Shown one piece after another: positions 46,431 to 61,359 of a stretch of DNA of 64,000 nt. The position numbers and the translations under genes were made by a program. The notes beneath the pieces are model-generated. The model saw nothing but the letters and a program-made list of their open reading frames with translations. It was not told the DNA's origin and did not search any database. The DNA lies in the NCBI RefSeq assembly GCF_000002425.4, contig NC_037271.1, forward strand, positions 11,602,786 to 11,666,785, given 5' to 3'. This stretch comes from Physcomitrium patens. Lineage: Eukaryota; Streptophyta; Bryopsida; Funariales; Funariaceae. The stretch's first letter is position 1. Every line of letters starts with the position of its first letter.

Positions 46431-49036
46431 CAAGATATTTCAACCTATTTTGGCATTGCCTTGAATTTAAGACTTCTTTCATCTCAAATTCTTCATTATT
46501 ATCTACTTCTACAGGAAGAGGTGGCATTTATCTTCTTCTTGAAATATTTACTATCTTATCTAGCTCAAAAAGAGATTCATAGAATATAAAATAGATTTTT
46601 ATAGATTTTATTAGATATAATTAATAAACAAAAAAATTCATTTGTTCACAAATAGGAAAAGATCCAAGCCTATAATATTCAAACTTATCACAAGGATGAG
46701 TAGTCTTAATATTGTGATAGAATAACTATATCTTATCATCCATGTTGAATTGTGGTTGTTTTTTGTAATAGACATCTGTATTGATCTTTTGTCATTCTTG
46801 AACTTCCTTTAATTGTACCTTCATTGGTGCATGTAGCTCTAACAAAAAATTTGCTAAATCCTCTTTTAGAAAATTATCAACTTTAAAAAAGTCAAAAGTA
46901 TTAAGTCATAGGTGATAACCATAATTAATAAAAAAAAAGATATTTATTGAATAGAAGAATGTATTGAATTATTGTATGTAAACTTTGTCAATGGCAAAAA
47001 ATTTGTTCAATCATCTTCATGATAGTTAATGGTACATCTCAAATATTGCTCCAAAACTTGATTCACCTATTCTATTTGTTTATTAACTTAAGGATGAAAA
47101 GCTAAAGAGAGCTTTATATCTATATTTAAAATATTAAAAAATATTTTTTAAAAACTTGATATAAATTGAGTCTTCCTATTTAATATAATATGCTTGAGCA
47201 ATCTATGATAGCAATAATGTTAAAAAAAAACTTAGCTATTTTTTCACTTGAAATAAATTTTTTATATAATACAAAATGATCCATCTTAATAAAATGATCT
47301 ATTATCACAAATATAGAATCACTCAAACTTGAGATTAGAAGATTTATGATAAAATCTATAGAAATAGAAAACCATGATTATTTTAGAATAGGTAATGGCT
47401 GAAGAAGTCTATAAGGTCAATGAAAAGGAATATTGAAACTTGAATAAATATTTTATGATTGTATAAAGTGCTTGTCTATCTTCCATATTTAAGGCCACTA
47501 AAAATCTCTAGATATTAGTTCTAAAGTCTTATAGTATCCAAAATATCTAGCTGTCAAAAAGTCATTACAAGCTTAAAGAATATATAATCATGCTTCACCT
47601 TTTGGTATATATAATTATTCTTTGAAGTAGAATAGATTATTTTTAAATAAAAACTTATAAGTATCATGAGATTTAAAAAAATTATTCTTAATGTTATGAA
47701 TAAGAAGAGCAAAAGACATACTTAATTGAATTTTCTTGACAAAAATTGAATCAACAATCAATATTGATTTTATTGCCAAAATTTGACAATGCTTCAACTT
47801 CAAAAAAAATATTCTTTATTAATTAAAAGTCACAGCTCTTTCTTTTGGTGTAAAATAAGAATGTCTAAAAAAGATATTTGATAAATCTTATTATTTTTTT
47901 GAATTTATAGGCAATCTTAAAATTAAATCTTATAAAGACATGCTTCAATAATCTTAGTGATGATTCAAAACATATGTTGATATGAAATATTTGAGGTTCT
48001 TATAATTTACATATACAGTAACTAAACTAAAAGCACCTTTTAGATAATGATACCATTCTTAAAATGAATTGACAATTGTAAGCAATTCTTTGTCATAAAT
48101 CTTATAATTAATCTCAATTGTTAAAATTTTTTTGGAATGAAAAGCTACCAAATAAAGCTTATCATGTGCTCTCATTTATGATAAAACAACATCCATAGTA
48201 AAATCTAATGCATGTGTTTCTATGAAGAGTACTTTAAAAAAATCAACACAGTATAAAATTGATACAAAAATAAGTATTTTTTCAAGGCTTCAGAAGATGT
48301 TTCAATTTCTTTACTCTACTCAAGTTTGTCTTTACATATTAGAGGTATAGGAGGAGCTACAACTTGAAAAAAATTTGTGATAAAGATTTGATAATAATTG
48401 ATAAATCTAAAAAAACATTGCACATCTTTGACTATTTTTGAAACCTTCCAATTTATGATAGTCTGGACCTTCTTAAAATCCATCATTAATCTTTTGTTGG
48501 AAATGATGTATCTTAAAAAATGAACTTGAGTAAGGTGAAATGCACACTTTTTAATCTTAGCATATAATCTTGCATCTCTAAGTTTTTGTAACACATGAAA
48601 AATATAAAATTTATATTCATTTATATTCTTAAAGTAGATTAGAATGTTGTCCAAATAAAAAATAATAAAATCATTAAAAAACTCACAAAAGACATCATTT
48701 ATGAAGAGTAAAAAAGGCTTTATTCTTGCCTCTATATATACTCTTAACTAAGAGCTATGTAATGATGTCTTATAGGACCTCCAAAACATGTTGACTTTAT
48801 AAGTTACATATTTTAATTTACAAGGTAAGTTTTTTATATGTGTATCTCATACTTAGCTTGTTTTGAAAGCTATCAATACATGGTTAACTTATTAATTAAG
48901 TTTTTAACCTACCAATCAACTATAAGTACATATAAAGTCAAAGTAGCATCTATGAAGCTTTTAGAAAGCTTCTTTAGAAAATATTATGAAATAAATCTAC
49001 TTTCATCTATTTCTACTTAATTATATAGGTAAATAT

Positions 49037-49040
<4 letters not shown>

Positions 49041-49072
<32 letters not shown>
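49041..49072. repeat. (AT)n microsatellite at the A3/H junction
   Basis: Thirty-two bases of alternating AT at the point where A3 LTR sequence gives way to the integrase part of element H. The repeat hides the exact junction. Confidence 0.85.
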
Positions 49073-49075
<3 letters not shown>

Positions 49076-52000
49076 CAAGAAAGAGCCTTTCCATTTCTTC
49101 TCCAAAAATTACTTTTTTGTATGGAATAAAATACGCCATCATTGTAAGTAGATTCACAACAATGTAGATAGCATCAAATATAGCTCATGGTAGCAAATTA
49201 ATGATGAAATCCATAGTTTCTTCAAAGTTGGCAATGGCTATAGAAGTTCATAAAGATGATGTTAAGAATTCTTAGATCTTAAACAAATGTCACATGAAAA
49301 AAAAAATGTCTTTTACAATCATCCACATTTTATACCATTAAAAATCTTAAGAGATAAGGTCCAATGTTTTATTAAAGCTAAAATATCCTATAGTTGAGAA
49401 AACATGATGAGATTGAAGAACACAAAGTTGTGTTCGTCCTTTTAGAATATATAAATAATTTTCACAATATAAAAGATCTTTTATAATTTTGAACTTATTG
49501 TTGTCAAGATGCTTCTCAATATTACAAATTAATGAGACCTTAGCTAATGCTAAATGAATTTATTCAAAAAACTTAAACCAACATGTATAACCATAGAAGT
49601 AGTACATAGATAAAATTATTTTGGCTTCAAGAGAGTAGTATATTACTGATCAAATATTGCTTCTTTGACCTTTGGAGCAACATATGATCTTCTTGATAAA
49701 ACATCTCAAAATTCTTGTTACTTTTTTAATGAATATATAATCACAAAATCAAATTAAAATAACAAAATATTTCAATGAGCTTAGCAATAATTCAAAAGTC
49801 AAATTGACATGAAATAATTCAAGTTTTTGTGCTTTTTTCATATATTTACATGATGTATAATACCTTCTAGTAAGTGACGCCATTCTTAGAAAGAATTTAC
49901 AATCGCAAGAAGTTTTTGATTATGAATCTCATAATTGATTTTTCTAGCTAAAAAATTTCTAAAATAAAAATCAATTGAATGAAACTTTTTATTCTTTTCT
50001 ATCTATAATAGTACAACTCCTAATGCAAAGTTAGAAGCATCAATCTCTAATTAATCTTACATTTTATAACTTCTATAAGACTAATCTCATATGTTTTTAT
50101 ATTCTTCAAGGATCTTGGAATAGTTTAAAATATCATAAAGATAACAAACAACAAACTTATTCAAGAATTCTTAAAAAATATCATTCATCAAATGCTAGAA
50201 TATAGCTAGAGCATTTGCCAATCCAAAAGACATGATATTATATTCAAAATATCTATACTTTGTCTAAAATATTTTCTTTCATTTATCTCTTTTTTTAATC
50301 TATGCCAAATTGTATGCTCTATTAAGATCTATTTTGATGTAGATCTTAGCTTAATCAAATTGCTCCAAAAGTCTTTATATCAATGATAATAGATAAAAAT
50401 TCTTCATCATTATTTTGTTGACACTATAATAATCAATATATATTTGTAAAAATCTATATTTTTTCTTTATAAAAAATATTTGTGCATTTATTGGAGATTT
50501 GGAATATTAAATAAAGTTCTTTGTAAGATTTTTGTCAATATAATCTTTCAATGTCAGAAGCTTGTTTTATAATAGGTTATAGATTAGACCAAATAGTGAT
50601 TGAGTTCCTTCTTAAAGATCAATGGCATAATCATATAATCAATGCTTCGGCAATATATCAACATTTTTTTTTTTTAAATATCTTCAAACTTCTTATATTA
50701 TTCTAACATAGCTATTAGCAAATTTATTGTTAATAACTTCTTAATAGGTTTTGCCTAAAAGAATTCTATAAGAAATTCAACCTTAAAAAACCTCCAATCT
50801 AATGATGAATTATATCTTTCAACCATAAAAGAATTAAATTAATAAATTAGATAAAATTCTAATAATATTAAATACTATTTTATTACTATGGCCCTCAAAT
50901 GATACTTCTAGCAGTATGGTTTTATGAGTAATATTGCTTGAAGATAAAAGTCGACCCTCTATTACTTCTACATGTATAATTTTTGGCTTCTATATTAATT
51001 TTTTTTTATGAAATTTAGTAAATTTTTCATTTAAAAAACAAACGGATGTTCTTAAATCTAATAAGCTATTTATTCGAAGTTTTTGTAGGCCAAGAAATAA
51101 AGGTATAAAAAAACAACAAGAAAGTTAGATAGAAAGAGAAGAATCTTGATAAATTTGAGGTTTTGGAATATCCAAACATTTAGTGTTATGATGCACTTAA
51201 TTTAAGTGCATCAAAGTTATTTGGGAGATAATTAGTTTTATTTGTAAGAAAAGAGGAAGATAATGCTAACATATTTATAGATTTGAGTGGAATTTAAAAT
51301 AAAAGATTATTTGCTTAAATAGATTATTCAAACTTTGAAGGTATTATCTTTTAGAATAAATATCCAAATCTATAGTAGTTCAAGGCATGTATTAAAAGAA
51401 GATTAAGGTAGGAATTTTGGCATTAAATGGGATTTTTTCTTTTTTCTTTTTTTTTTCTTGGATAGGAGACTTTTTGAAAAGCTAACAATAAGATCTAGAT
51501 TTTTTCAAAATTTTAAGAAAAAATTATATATATCTATATATATATATATTATTCAATTAATTTATTTCCATTAAGTTAGAATTTTTTTAGGAATTTTTAG
51601 AAGAATTTTTAAGATTTTGATAAAAATAAATTTTATTTCTTTAGAAGCTATTATAAAGAAATGGAGCAAGATTTGAAGGCTATATAAGGTTTTTTGGATT
51701 GTTATTGTGTTTTTGATAATTTTGATAGTCTTTTTATTATTTATCATTTATCTTTAATCTATCATAACTTACTCATAGTAACTTGGATTTACATATTTTA
51801 CATCATTAAAAAAATAAAAAGATTATCTATTTAAAAATATTTTTTTGAATTTTGAATTTTATTTTTTACTAGCTAAAAATCTATTGATCAGACTATGACT
51901 AGTTTTATAGTGTGCAATTGCTTGATTGTACTTGTTTCACTTGTTTTGTATTATCCTTCTTTTATTTTCATTCTTATTACTTCCACTTCATACCACCAAT

Positions 52001-53450
52001 TATAATTTTTTTTAATTGAGGCCATCTTGTAATTTGAATTAAAAGATAAAATTTACCTTCACAATATGATGAGGGAGATCCAAGCAAATTTATAAGAAAG
52101 GAATCCTTTAAATTTTTGGGCAGCAAGCTTCATATCTAGTTCCATATTTTTTATGTTTTTTATTGTATTTTTGTTCTAATATATTAAAATTTCAAAGAAA
52201 GCTAGATCTTATTGTTAATTTCTTAATAATCATTAACATATAAGTAATAGAATTGTGACAAAGAAGAACTAAATAAATTTGTGATTGAGAATTTTACGAA
52301 ATATAGCTACAGCAAGTGGTCAACTTTTTCTTGGTTTTGTTTTCGTTTTCTTTGAAACTTATTCATTGACTTTGACATTTTGAAGTTTATAGCTTGAGTT
52401 AATTTCAATGAGCTAAACTTTCTCTAGATTTAATTAGTAATAATTAAATTATAGATATTTTAAAAAATGAGTTTCAATTTGATATTAGAATTAGGAATTG
52501 GATACATCTTGGCATAAGAAAAAAATTTATCTAAAATTTTTATTTAGCCTTTGGACTTTTTTTTTATATTTGAATTTATTTGGGCAAGATTTTACTTCTT
52601 AAAATCCACTTGTAATAAAAGACCTTGTATCCTTATAAAAATAATTATTTTCTTAATATAAAATTTGGTACTTCTACTAAGAACACCTTTAGCGCAATTG
52701 AAAGTACAAGTAGAGCTCAATGGAGTTATAGAGCTAAGGTACAAGTTTTAAGCATGAAGAAGAATTTAAGAGTTAAAAAAAAAAATTGAGAGATTTTTGA
52801 TATTTGAAGATAACACGTGATTTTAGAAGAATTGATGTAAGTAGAATTGAGGAAGCAAATACAATGATTTACTCTTGGCTTTGAGTATGTTCATGGAAAA
52901 AAAACAAAAAATATAAGTAAATAAGAAGGGAGTGATCAACTCATTATAAGGCATGGTCAACAACCATGGGAGGTTTGATGAGAGGAATATCACCAAGTTT
53001 CTTTGAGTATATATAAGAAAGTTGGAGGTACATTAAGTCCTTAAATCTTAATATATTTTTAATTTTGAATTGATATGTATTCTTAAAATTAAGAAGATGG
53101 TCAAGGATTTATATGGAAATGATTCAAAGGCTTAAATTGACTTTGAAAGGAGGTTGAAAGATGAACTTTATGATGAAGATTCAAATAAAGTCATCAAAAG
53201 ATCATTTTTGGAGTGAATTGAATAATAGTTGGAAAGGTCTCTAGATCCTTATGATTTATTTAGGAAATTTGAGAATTATTTTTCTTAATTTTTATCTTCA
53301 AAGAGACTTTTATTAGATATATGGAAGATCAAATTCTTCTTGCAAGTAGTAGATGAAGTACTAGAAGATATGTTCTTTGTGCTCTTGCCTGAAAACTCTA
53401 TTAAAGAAGGTTTAATTAATGATTGGAGAAGAGTGGAGGATGTGGTGTCA

Positions 53451-54032
53451 TGTGGCATAGTTTATAATTTGAGAATATACTAGATATTTAGCTGTAAAAG
53501 GTTTAGCTTTGATTTATTTTCCAAACTCTAGTAAGTGATTTATTTTTAATATATAAAAAAATAAATACAATGATATCAAAAGATATTCTATTAGTAAAAT
53601 CTTTTATATTTAAAAAGGTTTGTATATAAGGCTTCTCAAAGTATCTAAAAATTTCCTAACATCTTTGACTATACCAAATTATAATTAATCATTTATTAGT
53701 AATTTAGATTTTTAATAATTTAAAAAAAAGATCTATAATCTCCTTCAAAAATTTATCTTTATATTATAATTTTATTATCACTCTATATCTCCATCTTTAA
53801 CAAATATATAAAGTCTTGGCTTTCAAAAAATCCCTTTACTTTGAATAAAATGCTCAAATGGTAGAAAAATATTTTTTTCTTATAAAAGATTTTTTTTTCT
53901 CTAAATTTTAAAATTTTATATCTTTTGATCTAAGAATCTAATTTTTTTAAAATTTCTATATAATAGAGAATTTATTCTTAAATTTTACTAAAAAAAAATA
54001 AAAATTATAAATTTACTATCAATCATATGGCA
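53451..54032 (+). mobile_element. LTR family E copy 2 inside B/F
   Basis: Starts TGTGGCATAG and ends CATATGGCA. It matches 23,647-24,085 in order, for example the 'ataaagtcttggctttcaaa' block. It interrupts the gag-like part of B/F. A 23-base direct repeat (54,029-54,051 and 54,052-54,074) overlaps and follows its right end. Confidence 0.55.
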
Positions 54033-56281
54033 TCTTAAATATACTTGCTTTGGCATCTTAGATATACTTGCTTTTTATAAGTTTATTATTATTGTCATCA
54101 AGAAGAAGAAAAAAATGGTGGTAGAGGTAGTTATGGTGAAGGCATCAGACTCCTATTTGACTACAAAAGAAGGCCACGAGATTGTGCAAGTCTTCTTTTA
54201 ACTTTGTACATCTAAATTTGACGAGATGTCACTTAAAAAGACAAAAGTGGTAACTACTCAAGGCTATGGTAGAAGCAAAGATCAAAGAGGAGTAAAAAGT
54301 ATCAAAGAGGTAGAATATGGGATAGACATAAGTGGAATAAATTTATCTAATTTTACTTTTCATGGGAGATTTGTAGATGAAAGAATGAATGTTCAATTTG
54401 TACATATTTTTTGGGCTAAAGCTAAGATAGAAGCTTAAGTGAAATTGAAAGATCTCAAGGAGCACACCTTAGCACTTGTTGATTATGGATCAAAGATCAA
54501 CATCATGACAAGGAGGATTTATGAAATAGGCAAGTAGTCCATTGATGTTAATCATAGATAAGTATTGAAGGCCACTAACAATGAATAAGGTGATGTATAT
54601 AGAGCATGTTTAGGAGTTAGGATAAAAATTGGAGATATAGAGGTGGAGCAACATTTCTTTGTGCAAAACTTTAGTGATTTTAAAGCAACTTTATATCATG
54701 GCTACAAGGATGGAGACTAAAATTTTAGATGATGGCTCTTGCTATACAAAGATTAAAAACTATGATAAAAAAAAAATTATATAATTCTTCATAGTGAGAC
54801 CAAATCATGAATAAAATAGAAACTAATTGAAAGAAGTTTCTTTGAGGATCAATGAGGAGTTTTTGGATTTCTAAAAAATACTTGTATAGCTTAGAAGTAC
54901 AAGGATATAAGTGAATCTTTTATCCATACACTTTTCAAAATAGATAATTTTGAGTGTAGATTTTTAGATTTAATAACTTTAGAGGTTTTGAGATTTCAAA
55001 AGATTAAAGATTTAGATCATGTATATAAGATTGGATGAAAAAATATGAAAAAAAATTAAAAATATTGGATGTGATTTCAAGTAATAAGTACATTTTAGAT
55101 GTTATTGAAGAAGAAGGATTTGAAGATGATTATGTAAAGATTTTAGAGAGATTGGCTTTGCATATGGATAGAAGTAGAAGTAATATTATTGTAGAGCTTC
55201 ACTCAAAGTAATTATATGAGAAGGTTTTGGGGTTTTTAAAGAAACTTGGAGTAATTGATAGTCATGTGGTATTATAAGATGCTATAGTACACATTGAAGA
55301 TAAGAGCTTGGCCAAAAAAGTAAAGCCTATGGCAATCCAATTACATCAAGATACCAAAGAATATATTAAATGAGCGATTATAGAATTGAGATTGACAGAG
55401 TTAAGAAGGATTAATCATAAGTTTATTAAAGAGACTTTGGATAAGTTGAAGATTAGAAGAAATGAATTTTTGATCAAAGTGAAAAAAAAAGTTTCTAAAG
55501 ATGCTATCCAAATATAATGGCATTAACAAGGAGAGATTTTTTGAACTTCAAATTCACCAATTAGAGAGATTGCCCAATAATCATCAAATTGCTATAGAGA
55601 GGCTTAAAACAATAAGGTTGAATAATAAAGAGAGGTTTGATAAAACTCACCAATTGAGGCCTAAATGAATTAAAGAAGATTACTGAATTTTGATTTATGA
55701 TAGTAATTTGATGCACAAATATTCTACTCTTTGTAAATTTATATGATATTATTTTGGACCCTATGTGGTGGTTGAAGTGCATGATAATGAAACTTATTGT
55801 CTTCAAAAGTTACATGGGATATTATTGAAGACTAAGATTGCAGTAAAAAAAATTAATATCTTCAAGCAGCTAGGTAGGATGAACTATATGGAGGATTAAT
55901 GGCTTCTGAGCTTCAACATTTTGATCAATGGTTCAAAAGTAATATAGCTCACAATGATTCTAATTTTGATGATGGAAGTATTGTGGTCTAATTCTTTGAG
56001 ACATATTAGAATATATGTAGATTTAAAAGAAATGAGTATTGTAATGCACTTAATTTAAATACATCAAATTTATTTAGAAAGTAATTAATTTTACTTATAA
56101 AAAAGAAGGAATAGAATGCTAATGTACTTATAAATTTTAGTAAGATTTAGAATAGGAGATAGTTAGCTTAAATAGATTATTTAAGCTTTGAAGATATTAT
56201 TTATTAGATTAAATACTCAATTCTATAATAGTTCAAGGCAAATATTGAAAGAAGATTAAAGTAGGTATTTTGGATTCAAAT

Positions 56282-56283
<2 letters not shown>

Positions 56284-56314
<31 letters not shown>
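56284..56314 (+). repeat. T31 homopolymer
   Basis: Thirty-one T residues at the place where the 3' B repeat stops matching its 5' partner. A purine-rich stretch (gaggggg) and a TGTTGGAATTTTT start follow. It may be a replication-slippage or retroposon-tail scar. Confidence 0.85.
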
Positions 56315-56318
<4 letters not shown>

Positions 56319-56339
56319 AAAAACGTGTGAGGGGGAAAT

Positions 56340-56720
56340 TGTTGGAATTTTTGAGTATTGAGATTCAAGACTAGTTCTAAGTTTACTATGCCATCTATTA
56401 TCTTTTCATCTTTTTATTTTGAAATTTTGAAAGAAGTTAAATCTTATTAATGAACTTATTAATAGCTTTTTGACAAGCCTTAACATATATAAAATGAAGT
56501 TGTGACAAAAGAAATCTAAGAAAATTTGTAGGAAGGAGATTGCTAGAATTTTTAAGCAATAAGTTTCAAAAGAAATGTGAAATTTTTCATGCCTTTTATT
56601 ATATTTTTTTATTGAATTTTAGAAAGAAGATAAATCTTATTTTTAACTTTTTAATAAGCCTTAACATAAAAAAAATAGAATTATAACAAGAGAGAATCAA
56701 GAAAATTTATAAAAAAGAGT
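56340..56720 (+). repeat. Tandem duplication of a roughly 190-base unit
   Basis: 56,340-56,525 and 56,530-56,705 are imperfect tandem copies. Both run from 'gaatttttgag/aagcaataag' through a CTTATTAATAGC-like block to 'gtgacaaaagaaatc'. A related single unit lies at 52,110-52,270. The purine-rich GGAAGGAGAT before the second unit resembles a polypurine tract. Confidence 0.6.
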
Positions 56721-59700
56721 TTTGAAGGCTACAACTATAGTAAGTGGCCAACTTTTTTATGATTTTGTTTTTATTTTATTTAAAATTTATTTATTGAATT
56801 TAAAATTTTAAAGTTTATAGCTTGAATTAAGTTCAATGAGCTAAACTTTATATAGATTGGATCAGTAATAAGTGAATTATAGGTATTTTAGTAAGAAGAG
56901 GTTTTAATTTGAGATTATAATTAGGGCTTGGATGCATCTTGGTATAAGAAAGAAATTAATCTAAAATTTTTAATCAGCTTTTGAGCCACTTTTTTATATT
57001 TAAATTCATTTAGGCAACATTGTGCATCTTACAATCTACTTGCAATTAATGTCTCTATATTTTCTTGAAAAGGCTTGTCTTCTTGACAATGTTCTTTATT
57101 GTAGCTAAGTCTTTTTGTTCTTTTGATTGATTGAACTTCTAGTTCTATTGTATGTTATTTTTTAGATAATTTTTAAATTTATAGCCTCTTTTACCATAAC
57201 ATAAGCATAGGCCTTATTCGAATTGATATATCTTCCTATTTGCTATAAGAAGTTTAAATTTAGTTGTATTAATTTACATATCCTTAGCTCTAGAATATGG
57301 AAGTAATGTATTTCTTGAAGCAGTAAAGTACAAATTTCCAATACATTGCTTTGTCAAAATTTACAACTGCTAATCTTGATGACATTGAAATAATTAATTA
57401 TCACATTTCATAGCTTGATTGATAGCTTTACTGAGTATTTGAAGATTGAATAATAACAATAATAGGTCTTTCATATCATTCTTTAGTCTCCAATAGAATT
57501 ACCTTATAAAAGCTTATTCATTCCAATTAATATCAAATCCAATTGTCTAAAATGATATACATAAATTGATGCAAAATATAATCTTTGACATAATAAGTGA
57601 ATCTTTGTTATTATCCATTAGACCTTATTATGTTCACCAAATGTTTTTATAAATGCTTCTAAAAAAGCTTCAAAATTATTCAAGTTTAAAAAAAGATCTC
57701 AAATAAAGGAACAAAATAAGATAAGACTTATCTTATGAATAAGGTTTCAATTTAATCAACTTGTGACTCCTCTATTATATAGCACTTAAGTTGTAAATAA
57801 GTTATTAATTGAATTTGATTAATAAACTCTTAAAATTTATAGCATGTTCTATTAAAAGTTTTTAGAAGACTAATTCAAGGCTCCTTATATTATTGAATAG
57901 ATAAGATTTCTTATTAAAGTACATATGTCATTGCTTCTAGGATATAGAAGCTTGTGAAAGTAGTTGCATTATAGGTTGAATTGCTTTAGGACTTGTATCA
58001 CTATGAAATCTTACAAAAATGCTCTCTATTTCAGTAGTTTTACAAGTTAAAGCATTCAACGTGTTTATAATAATATCTAACTTTGATTTAAGAGACTCAA
58101 TCATACTAACATCTTTACTTCTAGCCATCCTAAAAGAAAAGAAAAAAAATTCTAAACAATACTAATTTAAAAGAAGATAATTTGCAATCTCTAAGATACT
58201 CAAATGGCTTCAAGAAGTAGAATAATTCACTCTCTATTAAGAAGGATTAAGCTTTAGTATTGATAAGACGATAGTTTCAACAAACTATCATAGATATATT
58301 ATATTGAAGATCAAATAAGAAGTTGAATAGAAGAGTTTCTATAAAAAAGTTAGAAAGAACTTAATTAATTTAGATGAGTATAAGATCAATATCAAGAGAG
58401 GTGAATTAGAATTTTAAGAAATATATTATGAAGATTGAAAATCTTCTTAGCTTAAATTCCAATATATATTAGATAATAAGAATATTCTTGAAAAGTTTTC
58501 ATGTTACTTGAAAAAAAAATAATACTAAAAAGCTTTTCAAGAAGTTTTCATATTGCTTAAAGATGAAAAAACCTTAAGAAGCTTCTTGAGAAGTTTTCAT
58601 GTTATTTAAAGAAATTGTAAGAAGTTTCTTGGATGACTTTGTTAATCTTTTTAGAACTTTTTAGAATCTATTTAAATATTTTAAAAACTTTTTAGAATCT
58701 TCTAAAATACTTTAAAATTATTTTTTAAATATTTTATTAGAATATTTTTAAAATCTCTCTAAAATCTTCCATCAAAATATTTTAAAAAACTTTAAAAATC
58801 TTCTAAAATTTAATAAAATATTTTAAAAATCTTCTTATAAGATGTTTGTAATAGCTTTTAAGAAAAATATGTAGCCTTATGAATAGTAGAAAGCTCCTTG
58901 CAATTTCAATGATTTTTAAGTTGATTGAATGACTTTGTATTTTTGAAGCAATATAGATTAATTATTTATGTGTATATTTCATAGAAGTACTAGATCATGT
59001 AGAGAAAGATTATTGTTATTTATTTTTTTATCTTTTGGCAATGATAGATGAATATCATATAACTTTATTACATGCAATTATACAAATTTGTCATAGATAT
59101 TTAAAAATTATAATAGAATTATTAATATAATTGATTCTGCTTAAAATTTGATATTATAGAGGTAAATAAGCTATATTAATATTGTTCTCTTGTTGAATAT
59201 GACATCTATAGTAACATCCACTTTTTATTTCTTTAGATCATAAAAAAAAAATTTCTTAATTTGGATATTATAACCAACAAAAATGCAAAGCTTTGTGGTG
59301 CCATCTAATTTATCTTTGAATTATTTTTTTATGAGAGTATAAGCAATGCAACCAAATACTTTGAATTTACTTAGATTGATAAGATTATCTATATATTGTT
59401 CTATTAGTGAGGTTCTTTGATTTGCTCTCAATGAATTAATATTTGTTAAATAAGTCGTTGTTGCAATCACCTCCGACAATAGCATAATAATAGTTTTGAG
59501 TCAATTGACATGCTTCTCATTCAATCCATGAATGTATAATTTTTATGCTTTATGACTTTATTTTGGTATTGAATATGTAGTGCTATAAGTTGGCATATGA
59601 TACCAACTTGATTAAAAAATGTAATAAAATTATAAGAATAAAAATAACTTCTCTGATCAATTTGTAAACCTTATTTTTTTTTATTACTTTTATTGATTTG

Positions 59701-61359
59701 ATAATAGAATTTATTTAACTTTTGAAAAGATTCAACTTTGGTTTTGAGAAAAAATATCTAAGTTCTTTGACTAAAATCATCAATAAGAGTTATAAAAAGT
59801 ACCTCGAACTACCAAATGATGCATTTCTAAATAGATCGCATAAGTCAAAATGAAATAGTTTATATTTTTGTATTATTCTTATGTTGCGTTATTTAAATCA
59901 TTGTATTCTATAAGATTTTGATTAAGTGCATTCATAACATCTGTTTATTTTGATCAAGATGTATGATATCTTCCTTGTCATGTTGCTTTACAAGAGATTA
60001 TATAGAGATTTGTTGTTAATATAGCTAAGTTTCTAGTATTAGATTTATATGTTGCAAGTTTTGAACACATTAATTTCTTTCTTGTGTCATGTTATAAGCG
60101 TATATAGCCTCAAGTTTGAATCCCAAATACCTTTTGCAATAATAATTGGTCGTAATTTCTTATGCATTATTCAAGATCTTTTAGAAGAAAATATCACTAA
60201 ATCTTAATCTATTATCATGCATATAAAAAAGTTTTTTTTTTTTTTTGTTAATACTTGATAGATATAGAATGATTTGTATTGACCATTGCTTATCTTTATA
60301 CTTTATTATAATTGAACCTTGTCATGCAATAATATAATAGTGGCCATTAATATAATGTACATTGGTAATATTTGTAATTAGAATTATATTTCAAAAATTT
60401 ATATTATTGCTTATAAAGTGGATTGAAGCTCCAATGTTGAAGTACTACAAAATATTATCTTCTTCTAAGTTTGTAGTAAGTATCACTAGGCCAAAAAAAT
60501 TGGTTTATCTTTTTTTTTTATTTTTCATTTATTTTTGGATTTTTATTTTTATTTTTATTTTTGCAATATTGGCTTATGTATTCAAAGTTGGTCTTCTTAG
60601 GCAATAAGAGCATATATACTCTCTTTTCTATTATTCCTATTTCTTGTAATTATTATAATATCTATTTTATCTATATATTATTTTGTTAGGTATTAAAAAA
60701 AATCTAAGTTGTAAAATATTTTGATCTTTAGGCCTTTTTAGCTCATCATTTTTGTGGCTCCTTCAATAGGATACTATTACTATTCTTTGAAAAATAAAGC
60801 CTCTTCATATTACATTTTTGTAAGAACAACATCCTTCTTTGACAAATAGTTTCTTGTTAATTTTTATAAGCTAGGTAGTTTATCAAGGATTAAAAGGCCT
60901 TTGATAAGTTTTTTATATTTATGCAATAGGTCATTAAGGGAAATATATATTAGCCTTGATTCTAATACCTTTTTACTTGATGATTATAATTAAATTATAA
61001 GCTTGCTGAATTTTTGTAAATATTTTGCTACTAAGCTTCTTTTGTCCATTCTAATTAAGTACAATTGATTAAGTAATAGTATGGTACATGCTATATTTTT
61101 ATTATCAAAGATGTTGTATAGTACTTTCCATACTTGTATTGAATCATCAAAATTTGTAATATGATATATGATGTCTTTTATAGATATTATCCATATAGTC
61201 ATGGCTCTATATTTATCATACTCTTATTGGTGGAATGTTACAATATTAGTAAGATCGATAACTTCTATTGTAATAGATATGTAATTCATAGTTGTATTTT
61301 ATGAACAAATAATGTACCAAAGTTTATCTTTCATAAAAAATATATGTTGTGATTGTTGT

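Larger units (their letters stand above)
44100..49075 (-). mobile_element. Ty3/gypsy chromovirus fossil A3 inside element H
   Basis: The 3' LTR is 44,100-44,623. The internal part includes chromodomain traces (about 46,440-46,530), integrase (about 47,000-47,500) and reverse transcriptase (48,316-48,690). That frame starts with a DNILIYFKN motif and continues through an AAP block, a classic gypsy pattern. A partial LTR at 48,705-49,040 ends in an (AT)n tract (49,041-49,072). It is shorter than a full element. LTR C lies within it at 44,797-46,430. Broken and old. Confidence 0.75.
51183..57060 (+). mobile_element. Ty3/gypsy fossil B/F inside element H
   Basis: Plus strand. Terminal repeats: 51,183-52,075 (start TGTTATGATGCAC) matches 56,038-56,282, and 52,095-52,630 matches 56,530-57,060. 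Internal parts: gag-like sequence (53,080-53,450), an aspartic protease of the kind common in moss gypsy elements (54,460-54,720, with ALVDYGS and VEQHFFVQ), and the integrase C-terminal region (55,480-55,900, with FDKTHQLRP and FGPYVVVE). It is shorter than a complete element. LTR E copy 2 lies at 53,451-54,032. Whether the B and second repeats form one long LTR or two is unclear. Broken. Confidence 0.65.
42350..58860 (-). mobile_element. Ty3/gypsy fossil H carrying two nested gypsy elements
   Basis: The LTRs at 42,350-42,816 and about 58,290-58,860 match each other, including several 'gaatattttaaaaat' units. A polypurine tract lies inside the 3' LTR (plus-strand cctcctctttt at 42,817-42,827) and a Met-type primer site near 58,248-58,262. 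From high to low coordinate are gag (57,100-58,130, starting MARSKDVSMIES), protease (50,800-51,100), reverse transcriptase (about 50,000-50,700), and integrase split between 49,080-49,800 and 43,400-44,090. The gaps are filled by A3 and B/F. The element is old and broken in many places. Confidence 0.75.

Noticed and set aside
54226-54438. Stand-alone host gene of 70 residues
   Set aside because: It sits directly ahead of retropepsin-like sequence in the same direction inside B/F, so it is part of that fossil.
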